Of a DNA stretch of 64,000 bases, positions 12,799 to 24,800 are shown in pieces. The notes under the pieces were generated by a model. The model was given only the letters and a program-made list of their open reading frames with translations. It ran no database searches and was not told the DNA's origin. The translations under genes were made by a program, and so were the position numbers. The first letter of the stretch is position 1. Every line of letters starts with the position of its first letter. This stretch comes from Aquila chrysaetos chrysaetos (taxonomy: Eukaryota > Chordata > Aves > Accipitriformes > Accipitridae). Location of the stretch: assembly GCF_900496995.4 (NCBI RefSeq), contig NC_044023.1, positions 20,034,453 through 20,098,452 on the forward strand. The letters are read 5' to 3'.

Positions 12799-15700
12799 AG
12801 TGAAATACACAATAAGATGAAGATGCTTTGACTAGCCAAGCAGATTTTATTTGAAGGCTCACTTTAGCCTTTAGTAAGCAACTGCAGCCTGTTGACCAGC
12901 TGCAGCAGGATTGCTTTTGATGGCAGACACTGTAGACAGCGAGTGGAAAACAGCAAGGGCTGAATTCATACTAAGGAAGTAAAAACCTGCTTTCACAGTG
13001 ACTTTGAAAATGAACTTTCAGTTGTGCATTACCTCTTTTTTTAGCCAGTGAATTTTCTAGACAGGTGTTCATAGTAGTTCTATCCAAAAGCAGAAAAAGG
13101 ATAGCAATGGAAATAAGATGTTTCATAATCAAAACAGCCACCTTGTGTTCTGATGCTGCCCATGGTGTGTTTGCTTTTGGGTGCTGAAGGCTATTTCACC
13201 ATGACGAGGGTGGTGGTTTCACCCTGCACTGACGAGATGGGGCAGCCCCCGTGCAGAGAAGGCAGTTTGTGAGGGTTGAAGTCAGTCGTGCAGGCAGACG
13301 TGACAACACAGCGTGTAAAGCCTGTTGGTGCCCGTTTCTCCCGCTGCCAGGTTTTACCTCAGCCCGTGGAGCAGGCTGCAGCACATGTGTGTATGCATGT
13401 AATTAGGAATACACTTATTTATTGCAACACGTTATAACCCTTCCTGCTAATGAAGAACTTGGGGCCTGAGAAGCACCACAGCGGCAGAGCCAAGGGCTGG
13501 CAGTGCTCCTAACGGCAATAAGCTGCTTATCTCCGGCCTAAGGAGTTTATAGCACCCATGTATCTCCAAAAGCTCATTAGCTCCTCAGTAAGCAGCTGAG
13601 ACATTAGATACACAAGCAGAACAGCAGCGGCTTGAGGTTGCTACAGCACAGATAAAACTTCTGGGGTTGGCTAGTCTGCAGCAGGCTGGTTCAATAGCCT
13701 GAAGCAATCCCACTTATGTACAAACCGGAGAAAGCCTGATCCTGTGAAATGCTCCTCAGTATCCGGCTTTGCTAGGAGGAGAGCGCGTAGCTAAAACTCA
13801 GCCCTGAGGAGGGGCTGCACCCACCTCCCTGGTACCCACCGAGAGCCGAAACCGGCAGGGCATGGTGTCTCACAGCATCAGCGGCCACGGCAGCGGAGGA
13901 AGGCACGCACCCTGACATGGCCTCGCGCTGCACCCGCTTCTCCCTTGCCCTGCGCTCCTCCGGCCACTCACTGCCTCCAGCGCAGAGGGGTGGGAAGTGC
14001 GGCCCAAGCAGATGGTCCGGATCCCGTGAGAAGGAACTACGGAGAGAAGAAGAGAAGGAACAGGAAAATCTGTGCCTGGAGAGCTTCCCTGGAGATTTGA
14101 GAGGAATGGCTTTTCGTAACTTTCTCGGCACGTCCATGGGACTGGATCGCGGCTACTACATGATGTAGAAAGCCATAATGTCAGGGATATTTCCTGTCTC
14201 GCTGTGGCTGTTCCCCATGTCACAGGGGAGCTCTTCCTCAAAAGAGCTGCTTCTGAAGAACAGCATGTCACCGACAATTCAGCGGGTTAAGTTTAGCAGA
14301 GCCAGTGATAGAAGTGAGCAGGAAGGAGCTATTTTTCCCCTCTGCTTTTCTTCCCTCTCCATTGAGCAAAGTCTTTAAAGACCAGCTCCCTTTGCAGAAG
14401 GCTACAGAACTTTTAGCAAGTGGCATGCACGGAGGCATTCACAGCCATGATACCTGTGTCTGGTTATTTCCAGTCAAAATAATCTCCTACTCAATTATGG
14501 AGAAGAATAGAGAAGCTCAGCCTGACTCACAATCACATGGGGGAAAAATGAGAGGAGTTGTTCAAGTTCAAAACGTTCAGCTCACTGTGGAGGAGGATTA
14601 GTACCGCTGTGGAAGGAGGCTTTCTCTCCCTCTGCAACTGCACAGCACTAAGGGATGGAAAAGACCCGAGTCCACTTCCCTGCTGTGCCAAATATACTCC
14701 TCCGTTCTTCTCTCCTCCCTCCCCAAGAGAGCATATGAAGTATTAAACAGCTAGGAATAAGCCCTTGAAAAATGTGATAGCTAGCTGTCAGATACCTCTC
14801 TGCCAGATAGATGCAGCTATGTGACTGTTTGCCTGCAGATCCTCTGCTGCCATCCAGGAAATCGGGATTCAACAGTGACATTAATACTCTCATCCACTTT
14901 GGTGTCATCTGTACATTTTGCACAACTGTGCTAATACTTCTGTGAACAAAACCACACCCAAAACGCTTCATTGGTGTTTTGCTGGGCACAGATCCGGCCT
15001 CTGCTTGCCCATGCATCTTCCCAGGCTGATGGCAGTCCCCAGTTCCCCATCCCCGACCTGACATCTGGACCCTCTGCAAGAGAGAGGTAGGGTGGGGGTT
15101 TCCCAGCGTTGGTTTAAATCTGTCTTCATTTCACTAGCATAATACCATGGCTGTGCCCCGATTACAGAGGGCAAGCATGACTCCTGTGCAAAGCAGTTAT
15201 TTTGGGTAGCACTGTAAATTTTGCAGACTTAAAACTTCTCACACTGTTTTCATGTTAGCCAGTGCCCAAACATTACCTTAATGTGTCATCTTCTGTTCTG
15301 TTGTTGTCACAAAGTATTATCACAATCCTTGCAAACACCCACAAACCTACCTCATTATCTCCTTGCACTCCCTCCTCTCTCTGCAGGGATGAGTGATAGC
15401 CGCGGTTACACCGATGCCATTCCCTAGGCTGCAGCCTTGCTGTTTCCTCGTCCTCCCCCTTCTCCAGGGTTCCTATCGTCTCTCTCTCCCATCTCACGGT
15501 TGGATTTTAAGTTCCCTTGGCAAAGGGACAGCTTTTTGTTTTGCTTATGTAGCACCCTGGTCCCTGAGTCACTCCGTTAGGTGCAAAGATAACACAAATA
15601 ACGAATGTCATCCGGACAGCTGTCTGGGAATTACAGGAAGCTGGGAAGGAGGACCCAAACCTTTCTTGTGCCAGCATCCGACCCAAGCCTCCGTTATCCC

Positions 15701-18700
15701 TTTCTGCTCCAGATTGACCTTTCCATCTCCTTGATTACTAAGCCTGAAAACTTTTCCTTGCCTGAACTATCTGTGACGGCAAAATTGTTTTGGCTGACTG
15801 CTCTCACCTGTCCTGCTTGCCGCTGGCGTCTCGGCCACGGAGGGGCTCTGGGTTTGTCCTTCAGGCACGTCCAGACATTTCCTACTTCTTCCCTTATGTC
15901 ACACCAGAGATAACACTGATTTCTACTACAGTAGTACCACGGATACAGGTCACTTCTCTTTCCAGAAACGTTATGCAGAGCTCCCAGACACAAGAACACA
16001 AATGCCTCCACCAATAATAAATAGCTACGGTTTTGGGAAGAATACTGGTGACTGATGGAAAGGCGGCAATATGCCACAGTACTTGCTGTAAGAGTCTGTA
16101 TTTCAGCTGTCTTTCCCGTTCAAGGCAGTGAGCGGAGAACATGAAGAGGCAGCCAATTCAAGTAAAGCACATTGAAAGGTCAGAGGAACCCATCTAGCCT
16201 GTGCAGCACCATTTTGTAAGCAGAGAATAGCTCTTCATTAAACCTGTTTTGTGAAAGTGATTATAGTGAGAAAGGGAAATAGCTTAACACACTCATTACA
16301 ATCTCTGGAAATTACCTGCTCCCCACGACTGCTGTGATGGATCTGGCTTTTGTCCGGCTATGCCCAAATCAAAATACACCCAGTGTTTTCAGCCCCTGCC
16401 TGGGCACCAGAGGTAGGAGCCCAGCGTTTCAGTGCCGTGCCGTGTCCAGGAGCACACCCGTGCACGAAGGTGCTCCCGCTCGGCCGGGGGCTGGACGCCC
16501 GTCAGCACACCGCAGAGCCGAGCAGCGCCGAGGGCGAAGGCTTCGCTGTGGGGATGTCGGGGCAGCCCCTGCTGCTCCTTTTGACTCTTAACGTTGGACA
16601 CCTCCCCAGGCACCGCAGTCCCTGCAACCTGGAAGAGCTCCTCGAGCAGCTCTGCAAAAGCAGAGGGGTTACAAAATACCCCATTTCTCGTTTTTTAGTC
16701 GAACACTGTAAATGTGGCACCGTCCTAATGTCCAAACTGAGACCCAGCCTGGGCAAGGAACTTGGTTGAACCTGACGGGTCTGACGCAAAGAAGAGGTGA
16801 AGCACCCCAAGGTGCAGGCATGCCTGCACGGGGCAGGGAGGGCTCTTCCCCTGGCAGGGAGATCAGAACAAGGGCTGGAGTGTAACAGGCAGAGTTAGCC
16901 TGGCGGGTCTAACCCCATCTCAGCCCCTTTGGGAGGCAAGGAGCCTGCTTGCATGAAGACTGTATGAACCCCCCCCACCTGCCCCTTATTTTCTCCATTC
17001 CTTTTGGCTGTTCCTTTAGCGTCACGCCTCTCGGCCAGCCTCGCAAGGAAGCCGGCCCCAAATTCCTGGCTCACACTGCCTATAGCACTACAGAGCTCCA
17101 TCAGAGGAGCAGGCCTGGGAAGATGGATGAAACACCATTCCCTGCCGGCTCTCCCCGCGCTACAGGTGGGAGAAAGATGAGCTAGCGACTTGCTGCTGGC
17201 CTGGCAAGATAGCAGTGAATTACGGCAGCTCCTGAGCCAGCTCAGCTGCGCTGGCGAGCGTTCAGGGAGAGGAGAAACCCTACCCGCGGGCACAGAGGAG
17301 GGAAGCAGGTGTGTTACTCCCTTTTGCTCACTTGATGGCAGAGATCAGAGAGCTAACACGGGCCATGAGGTCTCCTCTGGTCCTCTGAAAAGCCACGCAC
17401 CCCCAAGGACAACCGATCCTCGGACTCGTGCTTGGCAAAGCGCTTTGGCTGCTGGCACCCTGCCGTGGGAGAGGTTGTTAACGCGGACCCGTGCTGCACC
17501 AGGGGCAAGCGAGGCATGCGGTGTCCCCAGCTCCTCCAGAAAGACATCGCTCCTGACACCGGTGCCGGGGCTGCCGAGGGGACATCACGCACCCGGCGCT
17601 CAAGTCGCTGCACGAATGTGAGAAACGCCTTGAAAATTGCACAAAGCACTGAACACCCCGTGGGCAATTCTCTGTCGCAGTAAAACTTTGGTGCAAATGA
17701 GAAACCTAACAACTGAAAACAGCTTAGATGTACTGGTAGGAAGCAAAAAGCAGTCTCAATTATCTGCCGCTTTTTTTTTTTTTTCCTCTCAGGATTTCTT
17801 TGCTCTCCCAACACTAGCAATAAATAACAGATACAAACCAGATCCATGGGCAAACGAAGTCCTGCATGTGATACAGGTTGCCCTCAACATGTCTTTGGGC
17901 CAAAGTCTGGTTTTGGTGCCACCACTGTTTAAATGCCAGGAGTTCACCAGAGCTGCTCTGGATGTCTGGTGGCACGACCAGGGTCGGTGCCTGCCCCCCG
18001 CCACACACAGCGAGACTTTCTGAAACCAGCCAGAAAGATCCACTCAAAAGCTGCTCCACTGACATCCGCTTTTGGGGCTGATGCAGGCAATTTAATTGCT
18101 ATCATTTCTGGAATAACGCTGAATTTACTGATGGCTTTTAATAGAATGCTCAAAAAGGATTTCAGACGTGTCCTTCACAAGAGGCCATGAAGGAAACTCA
18201 GTAACAGTACGATAATTGCATTAGCATCTCCAGCGAGCCCAGGGCCGCGCGGTGGTGCGTGCCTTACAAGGCGCACAGAGAGGCCTTGCCCTACATACTC
18301 ACGGATGGCAAAGCGGGAGAGAGAGGACAAGGATCTGCGCCTCCCTGGCCTACATTAATTAAACTGCCCGTTATAAACCCGCACCAACAGTACGGGTGCA
18401 TCAGCGGAAGCTTTGTGCTAGCCAGGCCAAAGGTGTTTTACCCAGCTCACAGAAACCTGCCCGGACCTGTGCAACTGAGCCTGGGAGGTGGTAAGCCCCT
18501 GCACAAAGCAGAAACGCAGAAAGCATCCACGTGGGTTAGGAACATTTTGCCAGCTCCCCTCCCGTTCTTGGGAACCCCAGTCAGGCCCCAAATGTCAGGC
18601 TCCTGACTTGCAGAGGCAGCTTTTCCTTGATGTTCACGCTGAAACACTCGCCACGCGAGCTTGCTGCAAAGCTCCTTCCCCAGCAAGGGACGGCGTGCCC

Positions 18701-18830
18701 GGACAATCTGCTGCAACAGGCGCTCCTGGACTTGCCTCCCCTGCGTGCAGAAAGAGAGAGCGTTAAATGGCCGTTCCGCAGGGCTAAATCTAGCAAAAGC
18801 GCATCGGTGAGCGTGCCACAGGTGTGCCAC
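12799..18830. other. Intergenic, EIF4E3-GPR27 interval, right part
   Basis: Unique non-coding DNA whose GC content rises towards GPR27. CpG-denser patches lie at about 16390-16620 and 17140-17620. Many overlapping short open frames occur here on both strands, but none has a recognisable family motif or codon pattern, and they behave as products of higher GC. A T14 run lies at 17771-17784. No repeat family was recognised. Confidence 0.6.
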
Positions 18831-19077
18831 TGACGCACGGATATATCGGATCGATAGACACACGCGCTACGTATCACCACGGGTGTATACGGGCGTACGC
18901 GCACACCTGTGCCGTGCAGACAGATACATCCATCGGCTATACACCGCAGCAGCACCGCGGGGATGCCCACCCTCACCCCGGATACCTCCGAGCCCCATAT
19001 CTCGGTACCGCCCCCCCCCCCCCCCCGACCCCGCTGCGGCAGCGGGACCTCCGCGCCGCTCCGCGCCGCTGCGCGAG

Positions 19078-19084
19078 TGACTCA
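19078..19084. promoter_or_regulatory. AP-1 consensus in GPR27 promoter
   Basis: TGACTCA, a perfect palindromic AP-1 (Fos/Jun) site, lies 579 bases before the GPR27 start codon inside the CpG island. A matching site lies upstream of PROK2. Binding is not shown by sequence alone. Confidence 0.5.
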
Positions 19085-19434
19085 GCCCCGCGCTCCGCAA
19101 GGGGCCGGGCTGCGCGGAGCGGGGGGGGGGGGGGCGGAGGGCAGGGCGGAGGGAAGGAGGAGGAGGAGGAGGAGGGAAGGGAAGAAGGAGGGAGGGGGAT
19201 TTACCCCATTGTCCTCGGCGGGAGCTGGGCAGAGCCGCCGCCGCTGTGCGCAGGCTCGCCCGGCCCCCTCGCCCGGCGCGGAGGAGCAGCTCGCCGGCGG
19301 TAAGGGGGTGGCTCCGCGCTGCTCCGCGGTTGTGCGTCCGTGTCGCCCCCCCCCCAACTCCCCCAGCGCATCCCTCATGGGGCGGCGGCGGCGGCGGGCG
19401 CGGCCGTAGCGCGGCCGCGGGGCGGGGGATCCGC

Positions 19435-19593
19435 ATGGCCCGCGGGGAGCGCGGCGGCAGCGCCCCGCGTCGCCGGAGCGGCCGGGGCGGGGGCGGCGGC
19501 GGCGTTGGCGGCGGCGGGGGGAGGACGGCGGCGGCGGGGATGGGGGCGCCGGGCGGCGCGGCCCTCGGCCCCGGCACGCTGCCGCGGCGCTGA
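19435..19593 (+). other. Possible upstream ORF in GPR27 leader
   Basis: An ATG at 19435 opens a 52-codon Gly/Arg/Ala-rich frame that stops at 19591-19593, 69 bases before the GPR27 ATG and in the same frame. If transcription starts upstream of 19435, this would be a uORF able to lower translation of the receptor. The composition is what this GC-rich DNA would give by chance, so the peptide itself is unlikely to matter. Confidence 0.35.
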
Positions 19594-19662
19594 GACCCCG
19601 GCCCTGCCTGCGCGGCGGCGCCGAGGAGGAGGAGGAGGAGGAGGCGGAGGAGGAAGGACCCG

Positions 19663-20805
19663 ATGGCGAACAGCAGCGAGCTGGGGAGCAGCAGCAGCCC
19701 GCACCTGCCCAGCGCCGGCGGCCTGCTGAGCGCCTCCGGGCTGAAGCTGGCCACCCTGGGCTTGATCCTTTGCGTGAGCCTGGCGGGCAACGTGCTCTTC
19801 GCCTGGCTCATCCTCAAGGACCGGCACCTGCACCGCGCCCCGTACTACCTGCTGCTGGACCTCTGCCTGGCCGACGGGCTCCGCTCGCTGGCCTGCTTCC
19901 CCTTCGTCATGCTGTCGGTGCGCAGCGGGGCCGCCTGGCCCCACGGGCCCCTCAGCTGCAAGGTGCTGGCCTTCCTGGCCGTCCTCTTCTGCTTCCACGC
20001 CGCCTTCCTGCTCTTCTGCGTGGGGGTCACGCGCTACATGGCCATCGCCCACCACCGCTTCTACGCCAAGCGCATGACGGGCTGGACCTGCCTGGCCGTG
20101 GTGTGCATGGTGTGGACCCTCTCCATGGCCATGGCCTTCCCCCCCGTCTTCGACGTGGGCACCTACAAGTTCATCCGGGAGGAGGAGCAGTGCATCTTCG
20201 AGCACCGCTACGTCAAGGCCAACGACACGCTGGGCTTCATGCTCATGCTGGCGGCCGTCATCGCCGCCACCCACCTGGTCTACATCAAGCTGCTCTTCTT
20301 CATCCACGGCCACCGCAAGATGAAGCCGGCCCAGCTGGTACCGGCCATCAGCCAGAACTGGACCTTCCACGGGCCGGGAGCCACCGGCCAAGCGGCTGCA
20401 AACTGGACGGCCGGCTTCGGCAGGGGGCCCACGCCGCCCACCCTCGTGGGCATAAGGCAGGCCACCCACAGCCAGATCAAGAGGCTGCTGGTGCTGGAGG
20501 AGTTTAAGATGGAGAAAAGGCTCTGCAAGATGTTCTACATGATCACCTTGCTCTTCCTGCTCCTCTGGTCCCCCTACATTGTGGCCTGCTACCTGCGGGT
20601 CTTCATTAAGGCCAGCTCCATCCCCCAGGTCTACCTGACCACCTCCGTCTGGATGACGTTTGCCCAGGCAGGGGTCAACCCCATCCTCTGCTTCATCTTC
20701 AACAAGGAGCTCAGGGTCTGTCTCCGAGCCCGCTTCCCGTGCTGCCAAAGCATCCAGAGCACCCAGGGCACCATCCTTTGCGATCTCAAGAGCTTTGGGA
20801 TGTAG
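19663..20805 (+). CDS. GPR27: GPR27 / SREB1, orphan class A G-protein-coupled receptor
   Basis: Complete single-exon receptor of 380 residues in the plasma membrane. It belongs to the SREB family (GPR27, GPR85, GPR173), expressed mainly in brain and without an agreed ligand. The N-terminus MANSSEL carries an N-glycosylation site at N3. Seven membrane segments lie at about 28-50, 60-82, 96-118, 141-160, 190-214, 288-311 and 322-345. Key residues are N43 (helix 1), D71 (helix 2), a C99-C177 disulfide pair, TRY at 123-125 in place of DRY, WSP at 302-304, and NPILC at 339-343 in place of NPxxY. The third loop holds the SREB block NWTFHGPGATGQAAANW followed by FGRGPTPP. The tail CCQSIQSTQ...CDLK is diagnostic for GPR27 over its two paralogs. 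The length is close to human (375). Codons are very GC-rich. The start has G at +4 and is the family start. Convergent with PROK2. Confidence 0.97.
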   Translation: MANSSELGSSSSPHLPSAGGLLSASGLKLATLGLILCVSLAGNVLFAWLILKDRHLHRAPYYLLLDLCLADGLRSLACFPFVMLSVRSGAAWPHGPLSCKVLAFLAVLFCFHAAFLLFCVGVTRYMAIAHHRFYAKRMTGWTCLAVVCMVWTLSMAMAFPPVFDVGTYKFIREEEQCIFEHRYVKANDTLGFMLMLAAVIAATHLVYIKLLFFIHGHRKMKPAQLVPAISQNWTFHGPGATGQAAANWTAGFGRGPTPPTLVGIRQATHSQIKRLLVLEEFKMEKRLCKMFYMITLLFLLLWSPYIVACYLRVFIKASSIPQVYLTTSVWMTFAQAGVNPILCFIFNKELRVCLRARFPCCQSIQSTQGTILCDLKSFGM

Positions 20806-20858
20806 GGGGGCTTTTCTTTTTCTAAAAAAGAAAGATGGATGTGATTTTCCATGTTTCT

Positions 20859-21060
20859 GCATATGATCTCAAGAGAGTGGGACCTGTGGGGGACATACTA
20901 AACCACCACCCAGCACCCAAACCTTAGGCTGTAAGAAGCTATTTTATTTATTTTTCTATATTTTGCGTATGCTCTCTTCAGAACATAACAGGTTGCTGTC
21001 TATGGGAACAGGTACTTGAGCAGAACACCCCCAAACCTTAGGCAGTAAGAAGCTGTTTTT
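20859..21060 (+). repeat. Diverged tandem duplication in GPR27 3' UTR
   Basis: Two copies of about 106-114 bases lie next to each other. Each begins with a GCATATG/GCGTATG-like motif (20859 and 20965) and ends with CAAACCTTAGG(C)NGTAAGAAGCT (from about 20918 and 21032). The 3' parts match at nearly every base and the middles have diverged, with an offset change of about 8 bases. It looks like an old local duplication and not a known repeat family. Confidence 0.65.
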
Positions 21061-21665
21061 CTTTGTGGTTGTGTGGTTTTTAAAAACAAAACAGGGCTCC
21101 GAGTTTCTGGTCTTGCTTATTCTAACATTTCTAGACATGATTCCAACAGATACGGATTAAGGCCATGACATTTTTTTGTTTGTTTGTTTCCCTATTCCTG
21201 TCTGTTTTGATAAAGGCTTAACAATTTTACTCATGTAATATTTGATAAGGGCCAAGACAATTTTATACTAAAGTTATTTTTGATGACCTCAAGAGGTGTT
21301 GTTTTATTATTATTTGATTTTAAGTGAAGAACAAGAAGAGGACGTTCCTAATGTGGTCAGAAGTCAGTTTTTGGTAGGAGCTGTTGGGTTCATTCATTCT
21401 CAAATGGTTTGAGTATTTGAAGCAGTTACTTATAACTTTTTTGCTTGACATGCAAACAGTGTAGAACTAATTTCAATTTTCTTGTTGCACTATTCATTTG
21501 GTAATATTTCAGAACTATTTGTGAAACGTGATTTTAAAATATCAACTTTAAAAATAATCAACTATAGCAGTTTTTAAAACCTAGATTGAAATTCATATTT
21601 TACTGCCTTTATAGGAAGTTATCTACAAACCTGGGTAATACTTGTACATTTTGACTGTTTTCTTT

Positions 21666-21671
21666 AATAAA
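21666..21671 (+). terminator. GPR27: Poly(A) signal, GPR27 proximal
   Basis: AATAAA, followed by T/GT-rich sequence from about 21684 onward that could serve as the downstream element. This gives a 3' UTR of about 0.9 kb. Confidence 0.6.
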
Positions 21672-21851
21672 ATATTGAAAACCTTTACTGTATGTAATTG
21701 TTTCAGAATGGCAGCATTCTGCTTTGCTGACAAATAACTTGTGTATGTGGAAGGTTGTATGTCTTGTGTCTGAGTAGATTTCACAGCTGAGGTTATTATG
21801 GACAAGCACAATCCTTATTTGCTGTTAGATCTCAATTTAGGTGTTTATACC

Positions 21852-21857
21852 AATAAA
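21852..21857 (+). terminator. GPR27: Poly(A) signal, GPR27 distal alternative
   Basis: A second AATAAA lies 186 bases further on and would extend the 3' UTR to about 1.07 kb. Use of either site cannot be told from sequence. Confidence 0.45.
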
Positions 21858-21879
21858 AGTGACTAAAGCTATTTTTAAG

Positions 21880-24800
21880 AAGACTTAAGTTCATGATGGG
21901 CAACAGGTTTAAATAGCACAATTCTCTTTGTCTACTGAAACCAAATTTCTGTTTTAGCTAATCGCTCCTCTGTTAACGGTAGAAAAGAGTGTGGAATTGT
22001 GGATTGCTGATTTTAGTTGGCAAAGCAGGTTTTTGACATGGTGGCTTGGTTAATACTGTACTCATTGGTAAACTATATTCTTAACAGGTAATTTACATTT
22101 ATTAAGCATGGCATTTTAACCTGCTTTATTGTTCTACAAAAACTTCTCTGAAAGCGTTTTAACTGGCAGCCTGATGGCAGGATCCTGACACAAGTTTTTA
22201 GCCATCTCAGGGGAAGCTGTCCCTGACGGGCTTTCTTTCTGATGTATCATGTAACATTTACAAACATTTACATCACAGCGCTGGAGCAAGTCGCACACAA
22301 AATGACAGAGATAAGCTCAATTTCCATGAAGAAGTCTGCATCTGTGCTAAGAGTATTTCTGTAGAGAGTAGTCCAAAGTTGTTAGACATTAGCTGAGAAA
22401 TGGTTGTCCTTACTCTGACATGAGCACAGAAGGGACGCGTGTGACGGATCAGAAGAGGGCTAGGGTGGCAGCTTCAGATTTAGGCAGGGAGTGAAATGAG
22501 GTGGGGCATCTGGTTTGGTTTTATGTCTTGCTTTCCACCCCCAGCTCAGATTTGAACACCAGAGAGGCAACATTTCTTGAAGCGCGTAAGGAGAAGTTTG
22601 CAATTTGAGCTTTCGGTATAGCTGCAGAGAAGATAGATAGGCAGGAGGAAGATGGAGCTGTGCTGATACTGCCAGAGCTGGGCTAAGAAAAGTGACCGTG
22701 GATGGGCTATCTTGAAAACAAAGTGAGACTTAATGTTTGGGAAAAAAAAAAAGCTGTTTGAAAATGCATCTGGGTACAGAAGGAAAGCTGTCAAGAACTT
22801 CAGGACACAGCAGAAGCTGGTTATCAGTGTTAATTATATTTTCCTCATGGAATATCAGAGCATAGCTTAGTGAATCTTAGAGAGTAATGGGGCAGAGTTG
22901 TATTACAAAGACTTAGGGGCAAGGTGTCAATGCTGTTGCTGGGAATTGTGTTCCAAGTATACCTTACATGCCTGTTTTACTGTTAGGTCTTTTCAGCAGG
23001 GTTCCAACTTTTGTGGAATCTTATTTCCTTAAAATTTAAGAAGCTTCCTATGCAGGGGCCCAGAACTGTGATCTCTACCTCAAATCTTGCCTTCTTTTTC
23101 CTAATCCTGGCTGGTACCCAAGCCAATGTTTTCTTTCTTTTACTCTATTAAAAATGCCTGATATTTTGGCATCCTATCGCTCTTCCAGCTATAAGTAGTA
23201 TGGTTATGATTCTATTTAAACCACAGAGATGAGAGAATAGTTATTTTAAAACCTCCTTAAAAGCTGCAAGGACCAGATTTTTCACTTCTAGAAAAATTAA
23301 GCACAAGTTGTATAGTCAATCGTTTATGCGGGGGATGAAAAAAATCACCTTTGGGTGACCCGATGGTTTTTATTTAGACTTAGCTTAGCCACGCTGCTGT
23401 ATTGAATGCCAATCTGTGCATAGGCATCCCCCATCTCGGCAATGCCCTCGCTAGATGGGTAAGTCCGGTTCTTATCCACTGAAGATAACAGATGCTTTGC
23501 TATCACCCATCAGTGGCAACCAGACCCATCCATGACTGAGAATAACACTGGCTACAGCAAAAGGATACCAAAAAGTTTAAAAAGATTATCTGTATACCCT
23601 GCCTTTTGCTTGCATGTAGCTTCCAGGGCTGTCTCAGGACTTCTGATGTACTCTGAGGGCAGAATCAGTGCCATTTGAAGTTAATTTTATATTTTAGGTA
23701 CTTGTAATGTCAGGCAGATTATGATCCTGGCCACGCTAGTACAAAAGAGAAGGAACTCCAGTAGCTTTAATTCAGGGTTTAGATGGATGTTGTACAATAG
23801 GGCTTCATTCCAGAAAATGTGAAACTAAATATCAAGGACAAACACGTGGCAGAAAATGAAGTGGTACTTGGTGCCGGCACACCAACAAACACCACTTGCA
23901 AGTCTATCCTGCTGGCTGAGAGAGCACCAAGAAAGTATGAAAAAACAGAAAGGGCTGGAGAGGCACCAGAGGATAACTATTCTTTCTGACATCTGAGAAG
24001 AGATAAGAAAGTGGCAAAAAAAATAGCATTTCCAAAGCACAGCATTAGCATGTTCTCACAGCATCCTTTAGTCTGCATATGGGGAAAATGGGTCGCAGAG
24101 ATTAAATGCTTTGACCAAGATCAGAGAAAGGATGTCAGAGAGGATGAAAGCCTGCTCAGGATAACAAAACAAGAGAAATAACATTAGGGAGACAGGGCTG
24201 AGCACAGGGAGCCATTGCTGATGCTGTTGGGACCTGTGAGGAGCAGCTGTAAGCCTCCATACCCCCAGCTGCCCATCCAAAAACCAGAGTGTTGCTGGCC
24301 TTCCTCAGAAGTGCTAATGGCTGAGACTCAGAGCTGGGTGATGATTACCTCCCGCATCCACATGAGAAGCTATTGCAGCTTGTTGTGCAAGTCCTGGGCT
24401 CACTTGCAAAAACTCAGATGGCCTGAACCCCTCTCCCCATCCCCACTGACCAGAATGCAAAGTACTCGGAGGGTTTGGTGAGCTGCACGGCAGTGGGGCT
24501 CTCCCAGCTCTTCCATCTACCTGTGCTTGACCAGAATATAGATTGAGGCTTCTCTATACCCCTCCAGGCAGATGTATGATAGTTTTCCATATTCTGGGCA
24601 ACACGAGTGCTGAGTATCACAGGAAATACCAACATCATCTCCCCCAGAGATTCTCTGCAGTCTGGCTCAGAGGTCACGGCGCGCTTGCTTTTGCATATCT
24701 GTGGTGAAGAATTGCACTGGGAGCTGCTCTGGAAAAATCTTGATTGCTGCTGGCCTCTTCACTCACTCACCAGGTATTTAACACATTCCTTGTAAACGCT

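Larger units (their letters stand above)
18835..19662 (+). promoter_or_regulatory. GPR27: CpG-island promoter and 5' UTR of GPR27
   Basis: CpG density rises sharply from about 18.84 kb and stays high through the coding region. The segment holds a C16 run (19011-19026), a tandem 10-base repeat CTCCGCGCCG near 19050, an AP-1 consensus TGACTCA at 19078-19084, a G14 run (19121-19134), a GGA-repeat block at about 19158-19175 and another just before the start codon (19624-19655). No TATA box was seen. The transcription start is not determinable, but the G-rich plus strand means the 5' UTR would be G-rich and could form G-quadruplexes. Confidence 0.8.
20806..21690 (+). other. GPR27: GPR27 3' UTR
   Basis: Directly after the stop the base composition falls to AT-rich, non-coding DNA. 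It includes AU-rich elements (ATTTA-type motifs near 20942-20952) that could reduce mRNA stability, and an imperfect direct duplication with copies near 20859-20945 and 20965-21060. The first canonical poly(A) signal is at 21666. The end point given is inferred from that signal. Confidence 0.65.

Noticed and set aside
18867..19817. 316-codon Pro/Arg/Ala-rich frame on the minus strand over the GPR27 promoter
   Set aside because: It is caused by stop-codon scarcity in the CpG island and by long C/G runs; no recognisable motif.
19375..20862. 495-codon open frame antisense to GPR27
   Set aside because: It mirrors the very GC-rich GPR27 coding region on the other strand. The product is low-complexity and lacks any family motif; the sense frame is clearly the real gene.
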